Source: Methanolacinia paynteri
Lineage (GTDB): Archaea; Halobacteriota; Methanomicrobia; Methanomicrobiales; Methanomicrobiaceae
Assembly (NCBI RefSeq): GCF_000784355.1
Contig: NZ_KN360928.1
Coordinates: 253,820 to 317,819 of the forward strand
Direction: 5' to 3'
Length of the DNA: 64,000 bases
In this document: one piece after another, positions 8,602 to 16,688 of the stretch
How positions within the stretch are numbered: position 1 is the stretch's first letter
How the letters are laid out: each line of letters opens with the position of its first letter
Made by a program: the position numbers and the translations under genes
Notes under the pieces: model-generated
Databases searched by the model: none
Told to the model about the DNA's origin: nothing
Seen by the model: the letters and a program-made list of their open reading frames with translations, nothing else

Positions 8602-10308
8602 TCATGAAATGTTTTGAGACGCGGACGATACTATTGCAGTAATCTCTCCTTCTGGGCTTTTTATTATAGAATTATGCCATAATACGGGTATTTCCCCGCC
8701 ACCGGATGTAATAATGACGCCTTCCTCGCTCTGGGGGGGGCTGATCTCCCCCGCAATAATTCTCGAATACTGTTTTCTCAGGTGATCCCTTCTCCCGGCA
8801 GGAATGACTGTTTCGAACCAGTTTTTTCCGATTATCTGGTCTTCAGTGACCCCAAGCATCCTGCACCCGTAGCGGTTGATGCGGGTCAGGCGGCCCTGCC
8901 TGTCAACTACGGCAATCATGACACCAGCGAGATCAAGGTAGCTCTGTGCCTGGTCCCTCTGTGCAATAATCTCCTCTTCAGCCCTTTTGTCTTCTGTAAT
9001 ATCCTCAAGGAGGGTCAGGATATAATCCAGTCTGTTGTCCATCCCGAAGATCGGAACTTTGCGGGATTTGATTATCCTCTCGTTTTTGCCCGAAATCTTC
9101 AGCCTCAGTTCTGACATTGATACGGGTGCACCCGTGGATGAAACCTCCCTGTCCCCCGAAATGAGGTACTCCACGAACTTGTCGGGAAAGAGCTCCCACC
9201 CCATCTTTCCTGTGGCAGAAGCACTATTTATACCGAAGAACTCCTCGGTCTCCCTGTTGAAGAAGATATAAGTGCCTTTCTTTACCTCTTTTACAAGAAC
9301 CATCGCAGGAATATTCATGACGACCGAATTCAGGAAGGATTTCCATTTGAAGAGCCCGCGGTATGCCTTTTCCCGCTCTGTCACATCTCTTGATACGAGC
9401 CTGTAGCCTGTTCCGATTCCGAACTCATCATACCGCCTGCAGAGGCTTGATTCGAGTATGATTTTGTGGCCGTTGCTGTGCATTACCGAGCAATTGAAAA
9501 TTTCCGGACCGCCGCCATTATTTCGGCATTCACGGATGCATCTGTCGAGGGCCGACTTCCCCTCTTCGTTAAGGATCTCGTAAATTGGTTTATCTATAAG
9601 CTCCGAAGGCTGGAATCCGAGTATTTCCGTAGTCCTGGGGCTTACATATGTGAACCTTGCGTTGTCATCAAGATCCCATATCGCATCGTTGATCTCCTCA
9701 ACAAGCGACCTGTAATTCCTTTCACTCGAGATTAACGCTTCTTCAGCTTTTTTTCTCTTCGTGATATCCTCAAGCGTGAGGGTCACACCGGGAGTGGAAT
9801 CGTTTAAAACAGTCGGAATCAGTCGGATTTTGAAGTACTTCTCCTCGTCCACTTTCATAATCCGTATCTCGTCGGTGCTCTCCTTTCCTTCAAGCGCGGC
9901 CATGATCCTCTCGTTTATCACCGGGTGATCGAAGCCTACAAGAGGCGAGTTCCTGAGCTCTTTTCCGATTATATCCTCTCTTTTTATGTCAAGGAATTCG
10001 CAAAACGAATCGTTTACCTGGGCAACGGCCAGATCCCTGTCTATTACCGCGACCATATCGGAGGAGAAGTTGATCATGGCCGAAATCGGAGCACGCTGGG
10101 ATATAAAGAACACCTTTGCCTTCCCGTATGTCTTCATATCAACCTGGCCCGATATCCGGAGCATGTCGAGGTATCTTGAAACGGTATTCCTGTTTACCGA
10201 TATCTGCGCGGCAATATCGGTAACGGAAAGCCCACGGGGATTCTCCTTTAGAATTTCAATGACTCTTGATAATTCTTCAGCGTAGGAATCCATATCTACC
10301 ATTATCAT
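8602..10308 (-). CDS. Winged-helix/PAS one-component sensor regulator
   Basis: A 568-residue soluble protein. An N-terminal helix-turn-helix (about 10-70; GLSVTDIAAQISVNRNTVSRYLDMLR) is followed by about four PAS/PAC domains (about 75-190, 195-320, 325-440, 450-565), each closed by an I-T-[KE]-x-K/R-A-E-E linker. There is no kinase domain, so it would couple small-molecule or redox sensing directly to DNA binding. The start is uncertain: ATG codons at 10308, 10302 and 10293 are all in frame and none has a clear ribosome site. Confidence 0.82.
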   Translation of the reverse strand: MIMVDMDSYAEELSRVIEILKENPRGLSVTDIAAQISVNRNTVSRYLDMLRISGQVDMKTYGKAKVFFISQRAPISAMINFSSDMVAVIDRDLAVAQVNDSFCEFLDIKREDIIGKELRNSPLVGFDHPVINERIMAALEGKESTDEIRIMKVDEEKYFKIRLIPTVLNDSTPGVTLTLEDITKRKKAEEALISSERNYRSLVEEINDAIWDLDDNARFTYVSPRTTEILGFQPSELIDKPIYEILNEEGKSALDRCIRECRNNGGGPEIFNCSVMHSNGHKIILESSLCRRYDEFGIGTGYRLVSRDVTEREKAYRGLFKWKSFLNSVVMNIPAMVLVKEVKKGTYIFFNRETEEFFGINSASATGKMGWELFPDKFVEYLISGDREVSSTGAPVSMSELRLKISGKNERIIKSRKVPIFGMDNRLDYILTLLEDITEDKRAEEEIIAQRDQAQSYLDLAGVMIAVVDRQGRLTRINRYGCRMLGVTEDQIIGKNWFETVIPAGRRDHLRKQYSRIIAGEISPPQSEEGVIITSGGGEIPVLWHNSIIKSPEGEITAIVSSASQNIS

Positions 10309-10395
10309 TTTTTTGAGCCATTACTTATTGATTTCGACATTGCTAAACACATGGCTTCCTACATTGCAATAGATAATGCAAAGCATTAGAAGATA

Positions 10396-10409
10396 TATTT
10401 ATATAATAC
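10396..10409 (+). promoter_or_regulatory. Candidate TATA box for an intergenic transcript
   Basis: The sequence around 10398-10407 (TTTATATAAT) is a good archaeal TATA box on the plus strand. No long plus-strand gene follows for 1.7 kb, so if it is used the transcript would begin near 10430 and cover the structured element described next. Confidence 0.4.
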
Positions 10410-10429
10410 TTCCAACAACCTATTATATG

Positions 10430-10684
10430 CAATCCAATAGTAATTTTTCCTGTTGGACAACCTCTACAACACACACGCGGGAACCACCAGCATATCAAGC
10501 AACCAGTTCCATAACTCATGAACACAAATCCTCCAAATGCCCAAATTTGCATAAGCAAAATAAATCGCGACCATAGCGATATACCTCTCAAACCAGGTTC
10601 CCGCGATCACCATGAAACACACGTACACCCCGCATGAATAACATCGGGGTTCATTTCACCAACAACCCCCAAACTCCTTTTTTT
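10430..10684 (+). ncRNA. Candidate structured RNA in a 461-bp gene-poor gap
   Basis: The gap 10309-10769 has no convincing gene of usual size. It holds a perfect 10-bp inverted repeat, CGCGGGAACC (10476-10485) with GGTTCCCGCG (10596-10605), enclosing a small hairpin ATCGC/GCGAT (10564-10568, 10576-10580), then ACCCCG/CGGGGT (10627-10632, 10645-10650) and a T7 run (10678-10684) that could terminate plus-strand transcription. The plus strand is strikingly poor in G, so the minus strand could instead be the RNA, using G-U pairs. No known RNA family recognised; strand is unsure. Confidence 0.35.
10464..10613 (-). CDS. Possible 49-residue hydrophobic small protein
   Basis: From ATG 10613 to TAG the minus strand encodes 49 residues, starting MVIAGTWFERYIAMVAIYF and ending VVPACVL, with four Trp and two hydrophobic stretches. 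The ends of the frame contain the two arms of the 10-bp inverted repeat. No clear Shine-Dalgarno sequence is present, and T/G-rich DNA gives hydrophobic, Trp-rich translations by chance. It is an alternative reading of the same element, not an addition to it. Confidence 0.2.
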   Translation of the reverse strand: MVIAGTWFERYIAMVAIYFAYANLGIWRICVHELWNWLLDMLVVPACVL

Positions 10685-10769
10685 AGATTATTAAACTGTC
10701 AATAACTTCAAATTTAGAGTGAAACAATCCTAAATCAGAGTCACAGGATTAAAATCTGAGAAAAAAAGA

Positions 10770-11981
10770 TTATTCAGATCCTTTCCGGAAAACCAGGTAT
10801 ACTGCGGCAAAGACAAATGCCGCAAATGCAGGAACGAGACCGAAGCCCGAAGCCTCTTTGGAGGTGTTATCTACGGCGTATTTAGCTAAAACGCTTGTAT
10901 TTCCGTCATAACTGATGCCTCCAACCAGAAAACCGCCTTCGGACGTTGCCGTAAAACCGTTCAGTGCAACATCATCCAGCCCCTTTTCCCAGATTACGTT
11001 GCCTGAGAGATCGGTTCTGAGGACCTTATATTCATCATCTTCAAGCAGCTCTTCAAATTTTATTCCGGTCAGATAATATCCGTTATCGCCTGCATTTTCG
11101 ATATGGTAGACATAGGAAACGGATGCGTTATAACCGGCACTGCCTGTCACTTCGCCGTCTGCATTCATGAATAAAACTGACGGGACCGCAACTGTTGAAT
11201 TGTCTTCACCAGCCATGGTCTGAAGCCGTACCGCTGCATAACCTCCCGAATAGACGGGGGCGACCGACAGGAGCATTCCCGACGTATTTCCTGAATACTG
11301 CCTTGCCCAGATCTTCTCACCGTCTGCATCGGTCTTCATAAGAAATCCGTTATAATCCGATAACACCAGTATGGGATTGATATATCCTGCGATTATGAAG
11401 CCGCCGTCAGGATCATTCTGTACAGACCTCAGGATATACTGCCCTCCGCTTTCAGGGTCTCCCAGGGTCCTGTTCCAGGCCTCCGTTCCGTCCGAAGCGA
11501 CCTCAGTCAGAAATCCCTGAAAATAAGTTCCGGCCAAAACACCGGAGCCGTCAGGTGTGGCGTCGACCGAAGAGACCTTCCCTACAGGATGGTGGAACTC
11601 CCATTCGAATACGGCATCATCTGTTGCCTTAATAAGATTCTCACCGTCAGCAAAGAGCATAAGACCGCCGGCCGGCGATTCCTTGACCATTTTTATGCTT
11701 CCGTTTTCATCGCTCCCCTGAATATACTTCTTCCACAGCGTGTTGCCTTCAGAATCGAGCTTCATTACAAGTCTTCCTTCAGGACCGGCGCCTGCTGCAT
11801 AGTATCCCCCGTCCGCGGATTCGCATACCGACAATATTTCGATCTCTTCAACCGGATACTCCTTCATCCACTCGAGCTGAGGCCCATATCCACCGGCAGC
11901 GGCCGAGGACGCCTGCACAAAAAGAACAAATGCAAGAACAATTATTCCGCCAAAGAGGATTTTCCCCGAATAATGGTTCAT
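10770..11981 (-). CDS. Secreted beta-propeller-like surface protein with PGF-CTERM-like tail
   Basis: A 403-residue exported protein. A signal peptide (about 1-28, ending QASSAAAGG) is followed by repeated blades of the type D-G-G-[YF]-x-x-A-G with K-x-D-x-x-G-[ND]-x-x-W-[KE] (for example MKLDSEGNTLWKKY), as in WD40/PQQ-like propellers. The C terminus has a GFG motif, a hydrophobic helix and a basic end (SGFGLVPAFAAF ... FRKGSE), resembling the PGF-CTERM sorting signal processed by archaeosortase A. Likely an envelope protein; ligand unknown. Monocistronic. Confidence 0.8.
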   Translation of the reverse strand: MNHYSGKILFGGIIVLAFVLFVQASSAAAGGYGPQLEWMKEYPVEEIEILSVCESADGGYYAAGAGPEGRLVMKLDSEGNTLWKKYIQGSDENGSIKMVKESPAGGLMLFADGENLIKATDDAVFEWEFHHPVGKVSSVDATPDGSGVLAGTYFQGFLTEVASDGTEAWNRTLGDPESGGQYILRSVQNDPDGGFIIAGYINPILVLSDYNGFLMKTDADGEKIWARQYSGNTSGMLLSVAPVYSGGYAAVRLQTMAGEDNSTVAVPSVLFMNADGEVTGSAGYNASVSYVYHIENAGDNGYYLTGIKFEELLEDDEYKVLRTDLSGNVIWEKGLDDVALNGFTATSEGGFLVGGISYDGNTSVLAKYAVDNTSKEASGFGLVPAFAAFVFAAVYLVFRKGSE

Positions 11982-12077
11982 ATACCTACCTATTAAATCC
12001 CTTATCAGATTTAGAACTAATTACTGGATCGGATGCCTGCGCCCTGATCCCCCGGTCTGTGAAGGGACAGTATCGCG

Positions 12078-12089
12078 TAAAATATTATG
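12078..12089 (+). promoter_or_regulatory. TATA-box promoter of gap
   Basis: TAAAATATTATG lies about 30 bp before the ATG at 12115. With usual archaeal spacing the transcript would start within about ten bases of the ATG, so gap is probably leaderless or nearly so, in keeping with its lack of a Shine-Dalgarno sequence. Confidence 0.5.
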
Positions 12090-12114
12090 TAGGAATGCCA
12101 TAGATTAGCGTACT

Positions 12115-13137
12115 ATGATAAAGGTTGCCGTAAACGGATTCGGGACCATCGGCAAGAGGGTCGCGGACGCCGTCTCCGCACAGACCGATATGGAGATCAT
12201 CGGAGTATCCAAGACCAGACCGAGCCATGAGGCAATGATTGCACAAAAACGCGGGTACCCTCTTTATATTGCAGATATCTCAAAGAAGGAAAGTTTCGAG
12301 AAGGCCGGGATGAAGGTGGCGGGAACCGTCGAGGAGATGGTCCGGGCCGCAGATATCATCGTCGATGCAACCCCCGGCGGAGTGGGGGCCGGAAACAAGG
12401 CGATGTATGAGAAATACGGCAAAATGGCGATATGGCAGGGAGGAGAGGAGCATGAGGTCGCAGGATATTCCTTCAACTCGTCGTGCAACTTTGCGGATGC
12501 AAGAGGACGCCAGTTTGCAAGGGTCGTATCGTGCAACACCACCGGACTGTGCCGTATAATCAAACTTGCGGATACCACATTCGGTGTTAAAAAGGTCAGG
12601 GCTACGATGGTGAGGCGCGGAGCAGATCCCGGCGATGCAAAACGCGGGCCTGTGGATGCGATTGTCTTAAACCCCGTAACCATTCCGTCCCATCACGGCC
12701 CCGACGTCCAGACGGTTCTGCCCGATATCGACATCGTGACGACTGCACTCGTCGTTCCGACCACATTCATGCACATGCACATCATACAGATGGATCTTAA
12801 AGAGACGGGAGACCGGGAGAAGTTCCTTAAAATGATTGCCGACCACCCGAGGATCGGCCTTGTAAAGGGATACACGGGAATCAAGAGCACCGCAGAACTG
12901 AAGGAGTATGCATCCGATCTCGGAAGGCCCAGGTCAGACCTCTGGGAATCGTGCGTCTTCGAGGATTCGGTGTCCATAGTAGACGGAAAGGAGCTCTATC
13001 TCTTCCAGGCGATTCACCAGGAGGCCGATGTCGTCGTAGAGAACGTGGACTGCATAAGGGCGATGACAGGCGGGGCCTCAACGGCCGAAGAGTCGGTCGC
13101 GATGACAAACCGTGCCCTCGGTTTTGAGACGATATAA
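12115..13137 (+). CDS. gap: Type II glyceraldehyde-3-phosphate dehydrogenase
   Basis: A 340-residue archaeal (type II) phosphorylating GAPDH, interconverting glyceraldehyde-3-phosphate and 1,3-bisphosphoglycerate; in methanogens mainly gluconeogenic. The Rossmann motif VNGFGTIGKRV is at 6-16, the catalytic Cys140 is in SCNTTGL, and RRGADPGDAKRGP and the tail RAMTGG are characteristic. Length is normal for the family. Monocistronic. Confidence 0.96.
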   Translation: MIKVAVNGFGTIGKRVADAVSAQTDMEIIGVSKTRPSHEAMIAQKRGYPLYIADISKKESFEKAGMKVAGTVEEMVRAADIIVDATPGGVGAGNKAMYEKYGKMAIWQGGEEHEVAGYSFNSSCNFADARGRQFARVVSCNTTGLCRIIKLADTTFGVKKVRATMVRRGADPGDAKRGPVDAIVLNPVTIPSHHGPDVQTVLPDIDIVTTALVVPTTFMHMHIIQMDLKETGDREKFLKMIADHPRIGLVKGYTGIKSTAELKEYASDLGRPRSDLWESCVFEDSVSIVDGKELYLFQAIHQEADVVVENVDCIRAMTGGASTAEESVAMTNRALGFETI

Positions 13138-13149
13138 AAATTAATATAA

Positions 13150-15585
13150 TTATTTTTTCCCAGCTGAAGAAGAGGGATCAGGACTTTTTTTTGGATCTTC
13201 GGTATTATCGCTGGCAGCTTCATCTTCTTCCTGTGGCCTGACACCTTTAAGAAGTTCGATATAGGCATCATTGTTTTTATCCTTTAACGGAAATTCGCAG
13301 AAGAGTTCCATCTGCTGGATGGTTGTTATACTGACTTCATTGAGATATTTATACATTTTTTCAATCTTCTGCCAGTCGTCTGGTGTTCCGGTATTTATCA
13401 GGTCAGCCTGTTTCTGAGACTTTTTAATCTCGCCGAGCAGATAGCTGCTCAATCCATGATGAGTGTGAATCCAGTTGTAGTATGCAATCAGCCACTGTGA
13501 ATAATCGATTCTGTTCTTCTGGATTTTTCCAGGGGCAGTAGTAATTGAGGTTGCAACAAGCGCAGTGCCACCTACTGCACTAAGGGCACCAATAAAGATG
13601 TCTCCCAAACCAAAAAAGGGGAGAAATACCGCCAGAAACAAGAGGAATACGCCCAGTGCAAATTGGACATAAAATAATGTAGATACATGATCCAAACTGG
13701 ATTCCATCTTTTTGCTTAATTTAGACAGATTATTCTGGGTTCCTTCAACTGCATTAGTAATACCCTCAAGCAGTTTCTTCTGGCACTTGAGCTCCTCTAT
13801 CATGAGCTCTTTTCTTGCCTTAGAAGATCCCAAGCCGGTATATGCAGATGCACAGGACTTATCGATTCTAAGTGCTGTATTAAAAGAATTGTCCGCTTCC
13901 TCAAAACGGTCGAGCATCATCAGCGCATTGCCTTTTTGTGCATGTAATTCCGGATTTGATGGATCAATTGAAATTGCGATATTAAATGACTCCAAAGCAT
14001 TCTGATACCTGTTTTCATCGGGACAGTTCTCCCATTCCATAAGAAGAATCCCTTTGCTGTAAAAGGCTTTCCAGTAATTTTTTTCTTGATCTGCTGCCTT
14101 TTCAAAGCATTTAAGAGCCTCAGTATACTTTTTTTGATTAAACAAAGCACGACCTTTGTTATTTAAAGCATTTAACTTCTTTCCCTGGAGAGTCTTTTTA
14201 ATTTCAGGATTTCCTATAAAATAATTATTAATTTCTATAATGTATTTTTCGTCAGAACATTCTTCTTTATCTTTTTCATTCTGTTGCTCTTTATCTGAAT
14301 TTTCCTGAAAACAGTCAATAACCACATTAAAACATTTTAATGCAGCATTATCGCGCCCCTGTCTGCTAAAAGAAACCCCTTTGCTGACCAGTGAGTCCAG
14401 ATAATATCTTACGCCATCCTCTTTTTTTCCAGAACTCTCTTTTATATTTTTTTCAGTAACCTGAAGAGCTTTATCAAAGCATTTTATTGCTTCAGCATCA
14501 TCTCCAAGACGGCTGAATGAAACTCCCATCCTGACTAATCCTTTCGGATCGTCATTCATTATTTCAAGAGCTCTTTTAATGTCATATATGGCATCGGCAT
14601 ATTTCAACAGCTCAATTAAAACATTCCCTTTCTCAATATAGATTTGATATTTTTGTTTTTCTTTTTCTTTTTCGTTTTGATTGACCTTTTCTATAGCTTC
14701 CAAAGCCCTATTTAAGGCCTGAAGAGAGAGCCCGTAATATTTAAGCTGTTTTGCTGAATTTCCTTTGTTTATATATGCCCATACATTATAAGGATCGATC
14801 CTGATGACCTCATCAAAACATTCTATTGATTCTTCGTAACGCTTTAATTTCCTTAAGGAGATTCCCTTGCTAATATATGCTTTCTTATTAGCTTCCTGAT
14901 TACAAGGATCAAAACTGAGGACTTTATCAAAGCATTTTATTGCAGCATCGTCATCATTATTTTTACTCAAATAAATGCCTTTTTTATAATATGCTTCTTT
15001 ATTATCAGAATCAAGACGAATAATTTCATCAAAACATTTTATAGCTTCTTTAAATTTTCCAAGTTTAGCTAAGGAGATGCCTTTACTATAATATGCATCC
15101 ATATTATCACGATCAAGACCTATAACATCATCAAAACATTCTATAGCTTCTTTATATTTTCCAAGTTTAGCTAAGGAGATGCCTTTACTATAATATGCAT
15201 CCATATTATCACGATCAAGACCTATAACCTCATCAAAACATTCTATAGCTTCAGCCTCGCGATTTAGAACGCTTAAAGTGATTCCCTTCTTCCTTAGTAC
15301 ATCATTAAATTTAGGATTATCTTTTGAAATATGCTCTAAATATAAATTGAAATAAACTAATTCTTCCTCATAGTTTTTCAATTTATAGCAAAGATAACAA
15401 ATATCATCCAGGGCCTGAATATTACCTTTATCCAGTTCAAGAATTTTCTCTAATGTTTTCTTTGCTTCAGAATAGTTTTTAGCCAAATATTGATCTTTTT
15501 CCTCTTCGAAGAGTTCATCTATTAGATTTTGATCAGATTCAGTTTTAAGAGATCCTTCAGGATTTTTTTCAGACATTCCATTCAC
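13150..15585 (-). CDS. Large TPR-repeat membrane protein
   Basis: An 811-residue protein made of about twelve or more tetratricopeptide repeats (about 30-600; typical units K-G-I-S-L-A-K-L-G-K-Y-K-E-A-I-E-C-F-D), a coiled region (about 600-645), two membrane helices (about 650-700) and a charged cytosolic C terminus. The TPR array is probably a protein-docking platform facing the cytosol. Codon use is clearly AT-richer than in neighbours, which suggests transfer or rapid evolution. Two adjacent repeats are nearly identical at DNA level. GTG 15585 is taken as start (GGGAT upstream; TATA box near 15615); ATG 15576 is the alternative. Confidence 0.8.
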   Translation of the reverse strand: MNGMSEKNPEGSLKTESDQNLIDELFEEEKDQYLAKNYSEAKKTLEKILELDKGNIQALDDICYLCYKLKNYEEELVYFNLYLEHISKDNPKFNDVLRKKGITLSVLNREAEAIECFDEVIGLDRDNMDAYYSKGISLAKLGKYKEAIECFDDVIGLDRDNMDAYYSKGISLAKLGKFKEAIKCFDEIIRLDSDNKEAYYKKGIYLSKNNDDDAAIKCFDKVLSFDPCNQEANKKAYISKGISLRKLKRYEESIECFDEVIRIDPYNVWAYINKGNSAKQLKYYGLSLQALNRALEAIEKVNQNEKEKEKQKYQIYIEKGNVLIELLKYADAIYDIKRALEIMNDDPKGLVRMGVSFSRLGDDAEAIKCFDKALQVTEKNIKESSGKKEDGVRYYLDSLVSKGVSFSRQGRDNAALKCFNVVIDCFQENSDKEQQNEKDKEECSDEKYIIEINNYFIGNPEIKKTLQGKKLNALNNKGRALFNQKKYTEALKCFEKAADQEKNYWKAFYSKGILLMEWENCPDENRYQNALESFNIAISIDPSNPELHAQKGNALMMLDRFEEADNSFNTALRIDKSCASAYTGLGSSKARKELMIEELKCQKKLLEGITNAVEGTQNNLSKLSKKMESSLDHVSTLFYVQFALGVFLLFLAVFLPFFGLGDIFIGALSAVGGTALVATSITTAPGKIQKNRIDYSQWLIAYYNWIHTHHGLSSYLLGEIKKSQKQADLINTGTPDDWQKIEKMYKYLNEVSITTIQQMELFCEFPLKDKNNDAYIELLKGVRPQEEDEAASDNTEDPKKSPDPSSSAGKK
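15055..15258 (-). repeat. 102-bp tandem duplication inside the TPR gene
   Basis: Two consecutive 102-bp units (34 codons, exactly one TPR) are almost identical: GCCTTTACTATAATATGC recurs at 15079 and 15181, and identity runs on both sides with only isolated mismatches (for example ATAACATCATC versus ATAACCTCATC). Such near identity within an otherwise divergent repeat array indicates a recent unit duplication. Confidence 0.9.
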
Positions 15586-15609
15586 ATCAAGATCCCATAA
15601 TAACTAAAG

Positions 15610-15622
15610 TAATATATATAAC
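15610..15622 (-). promoter_or_regulatory. TATA-box promoter of the TPR gene
   Basis: On the minus strand AGTTATATATATTAC lies about 25-30 bases before the proposed GTG start (15585), giving a transcript start very close to the start codon. Confidence 0.45.
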
Positions 15623-15671
15623 TTACTCAATTTGGCTGATTGCTAAATAACAAGAGAAGATCCATAATATC

Positions 15672-15678
15672 AAAAAAA
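15672..15678 (-). terminator. T-run terminator after the modA-like gene
   Basis: Seven consecutive T on the minus strand, 12 bases after the stop of the substrate-binding gene, preceded by AT-rich sequence; the usual form of an archaeal terminator. Confidence 0.5.
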
Positions 15679-15689
15679 TTGAATTTGGT

Positions 15690-16514
15690 TTAGGCCTTCA
15701 CATCGGCAGACTTGTCAGCCGGATAGGTGCTAAATCCATAGTCCTCAAAGACTGAAAGACCCTTCTCGGATGAAACGTATTCGACGAACTCTTCGGCCTC
15801 GTCAGGACTCGCCGAGAATGTCATAACGCCGATCGGGACAATCTTCACGATGTTCTGATTGTTCGGTATGTATATGATCTCAAGGTCGTCCGAATCACCA
15901 AGATCCTCCCATATTATCGAGCCGTCGACAGTTCCGAGAGATGTCTGCAGCACGATCTCGTTCACTGTTGCCGCACGTGTCACCACATTCGGGTAGATCG
16001 TTTGATTCAGGCCGTTTTTCTCAATTATCTTGTTGGATAACTTTCCAATTGCGCATGCAGACGCATCACCGAGCTCGACTTTAACTCCCTCGTTTCCGAG
16101 ATCTGCAAGGCAGGTGATTCCCGCAGGGTTGCCTTTCGGCACTGCAATAACCGGGACATGATACACTACGAGTTTCTCGGTATCGTTGACAATGAACCCC
16201 TTGCTCATCGCGGTGTTGAAATCTGCCGTCGATCCGGGCATGTATACGTCACCTTTTTCGGTAAGCTCCATCTGCGAGAGAAGAGTTCCCGATCCGCCAA
16301 AGTTATAGTTGACTACAATACCTGTCTCTGTAGTGAACCGTGATGCGATCTCTTCCATCGGTTCGCTCATTCCTGCTCCGCAGTAGACCAGAATCTCACT
16401 GGTATTTCCGGCCTGACCGGATGCACTGCCGTTATCCCCCTGGCCTGTACATCCTGAAAAGACAGCAAACAAAACCAGAAGGATGAAAGAAATGATAAAA
16501 ATCTGTTTCTTCAT
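15690..16514 (-). CDS. modA: ModA-like substrate-binding lipoprotein
   Basis: A 274-residue extracytoplasmic binding protein of the molybdate/tungstate ModA type. The N terminus is a lipoprotein signal with Cys22 after A-V-F-S-G, followed by a Gly/Ser/Asn linker. The mature part opens with E-I-L-V-Y-C-G-A-G-M-S-E-P and contains the oxyanion-site-like F-G-G-S-G-T-L and K-V-E-L-G-D-A-S-A. Tungstate or molybdate is needed for formylmethanofuran dehydrogenase, so uptake of either is plausible. No permease or ATPase gene is adjacent, which is unusual. The gene symbol reflects family only. Confidence 0.75.
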   Translation of the reverse strand: MKKQIFIISFILLVLFAVFSGCTGQGDNGSASGQAGNTSEILVYCGAGMSEPMEEIASRFTTETGIVVNYNFGGSGTLLSQMELTEKGDVYMPGSTADFNTAMSKGFIVNDTEKLVVYHVPVIAVPKGNPAGITCLADLGNEGVKVELGDASACAIGKLSNKIIEKNGLNQTIYPNVVTRAATVNEIVLQTSLGTVDGSIIWEDLGDSDDLEIIYIPNNQNIVKIVPIGVMTFSASPDEAEEFVEYVSSEKGLSVFEDYGFSTYPADKSADVKA

Positions 16515-16643
16515 GCTAACAATATTAAAAAGATTGATAAATAGTATTTACCATTTTGCCCTGCAGGTTAACGTCATTAGATTAATATAATTCATGGCAC
16601 AGGGAAACAGGTGATCGCCGTTTATCCGGACGCAATCCAGATA

Positions 16644-16654
16644 AGTTTATATTG
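16644..16654 (+). promoter_or_regulatory. TATA box that sets the kinase start
   Basis: AGTTTATATTG lies about 40 bp before ATG 16689 and inside the in-frame GTG-initiated extension starting at 16611. A transcript from here would begin near 16675-16680 and could not encode that extension, so it supports the downstream ATG. Confidence 0.55.
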
Positions 16655-16688
16655 CATTTTATCGTTATCACCCATAGAGACCGCTAAA

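Noticed and set aside
10343-10591. 82-residue minus-strand frame in the intergenic gap
   Set aside because: Cys/Trp-rich and low-complexity; crosses the inverted repeat and the TATA box, and lacks a ribosome site.
15055-15258. Direct repeats that could suggest a CRISPR array
   Set aside because: Unit is 102 bp without spacers and lies in frame within TPR codons; no cas genes nearby.
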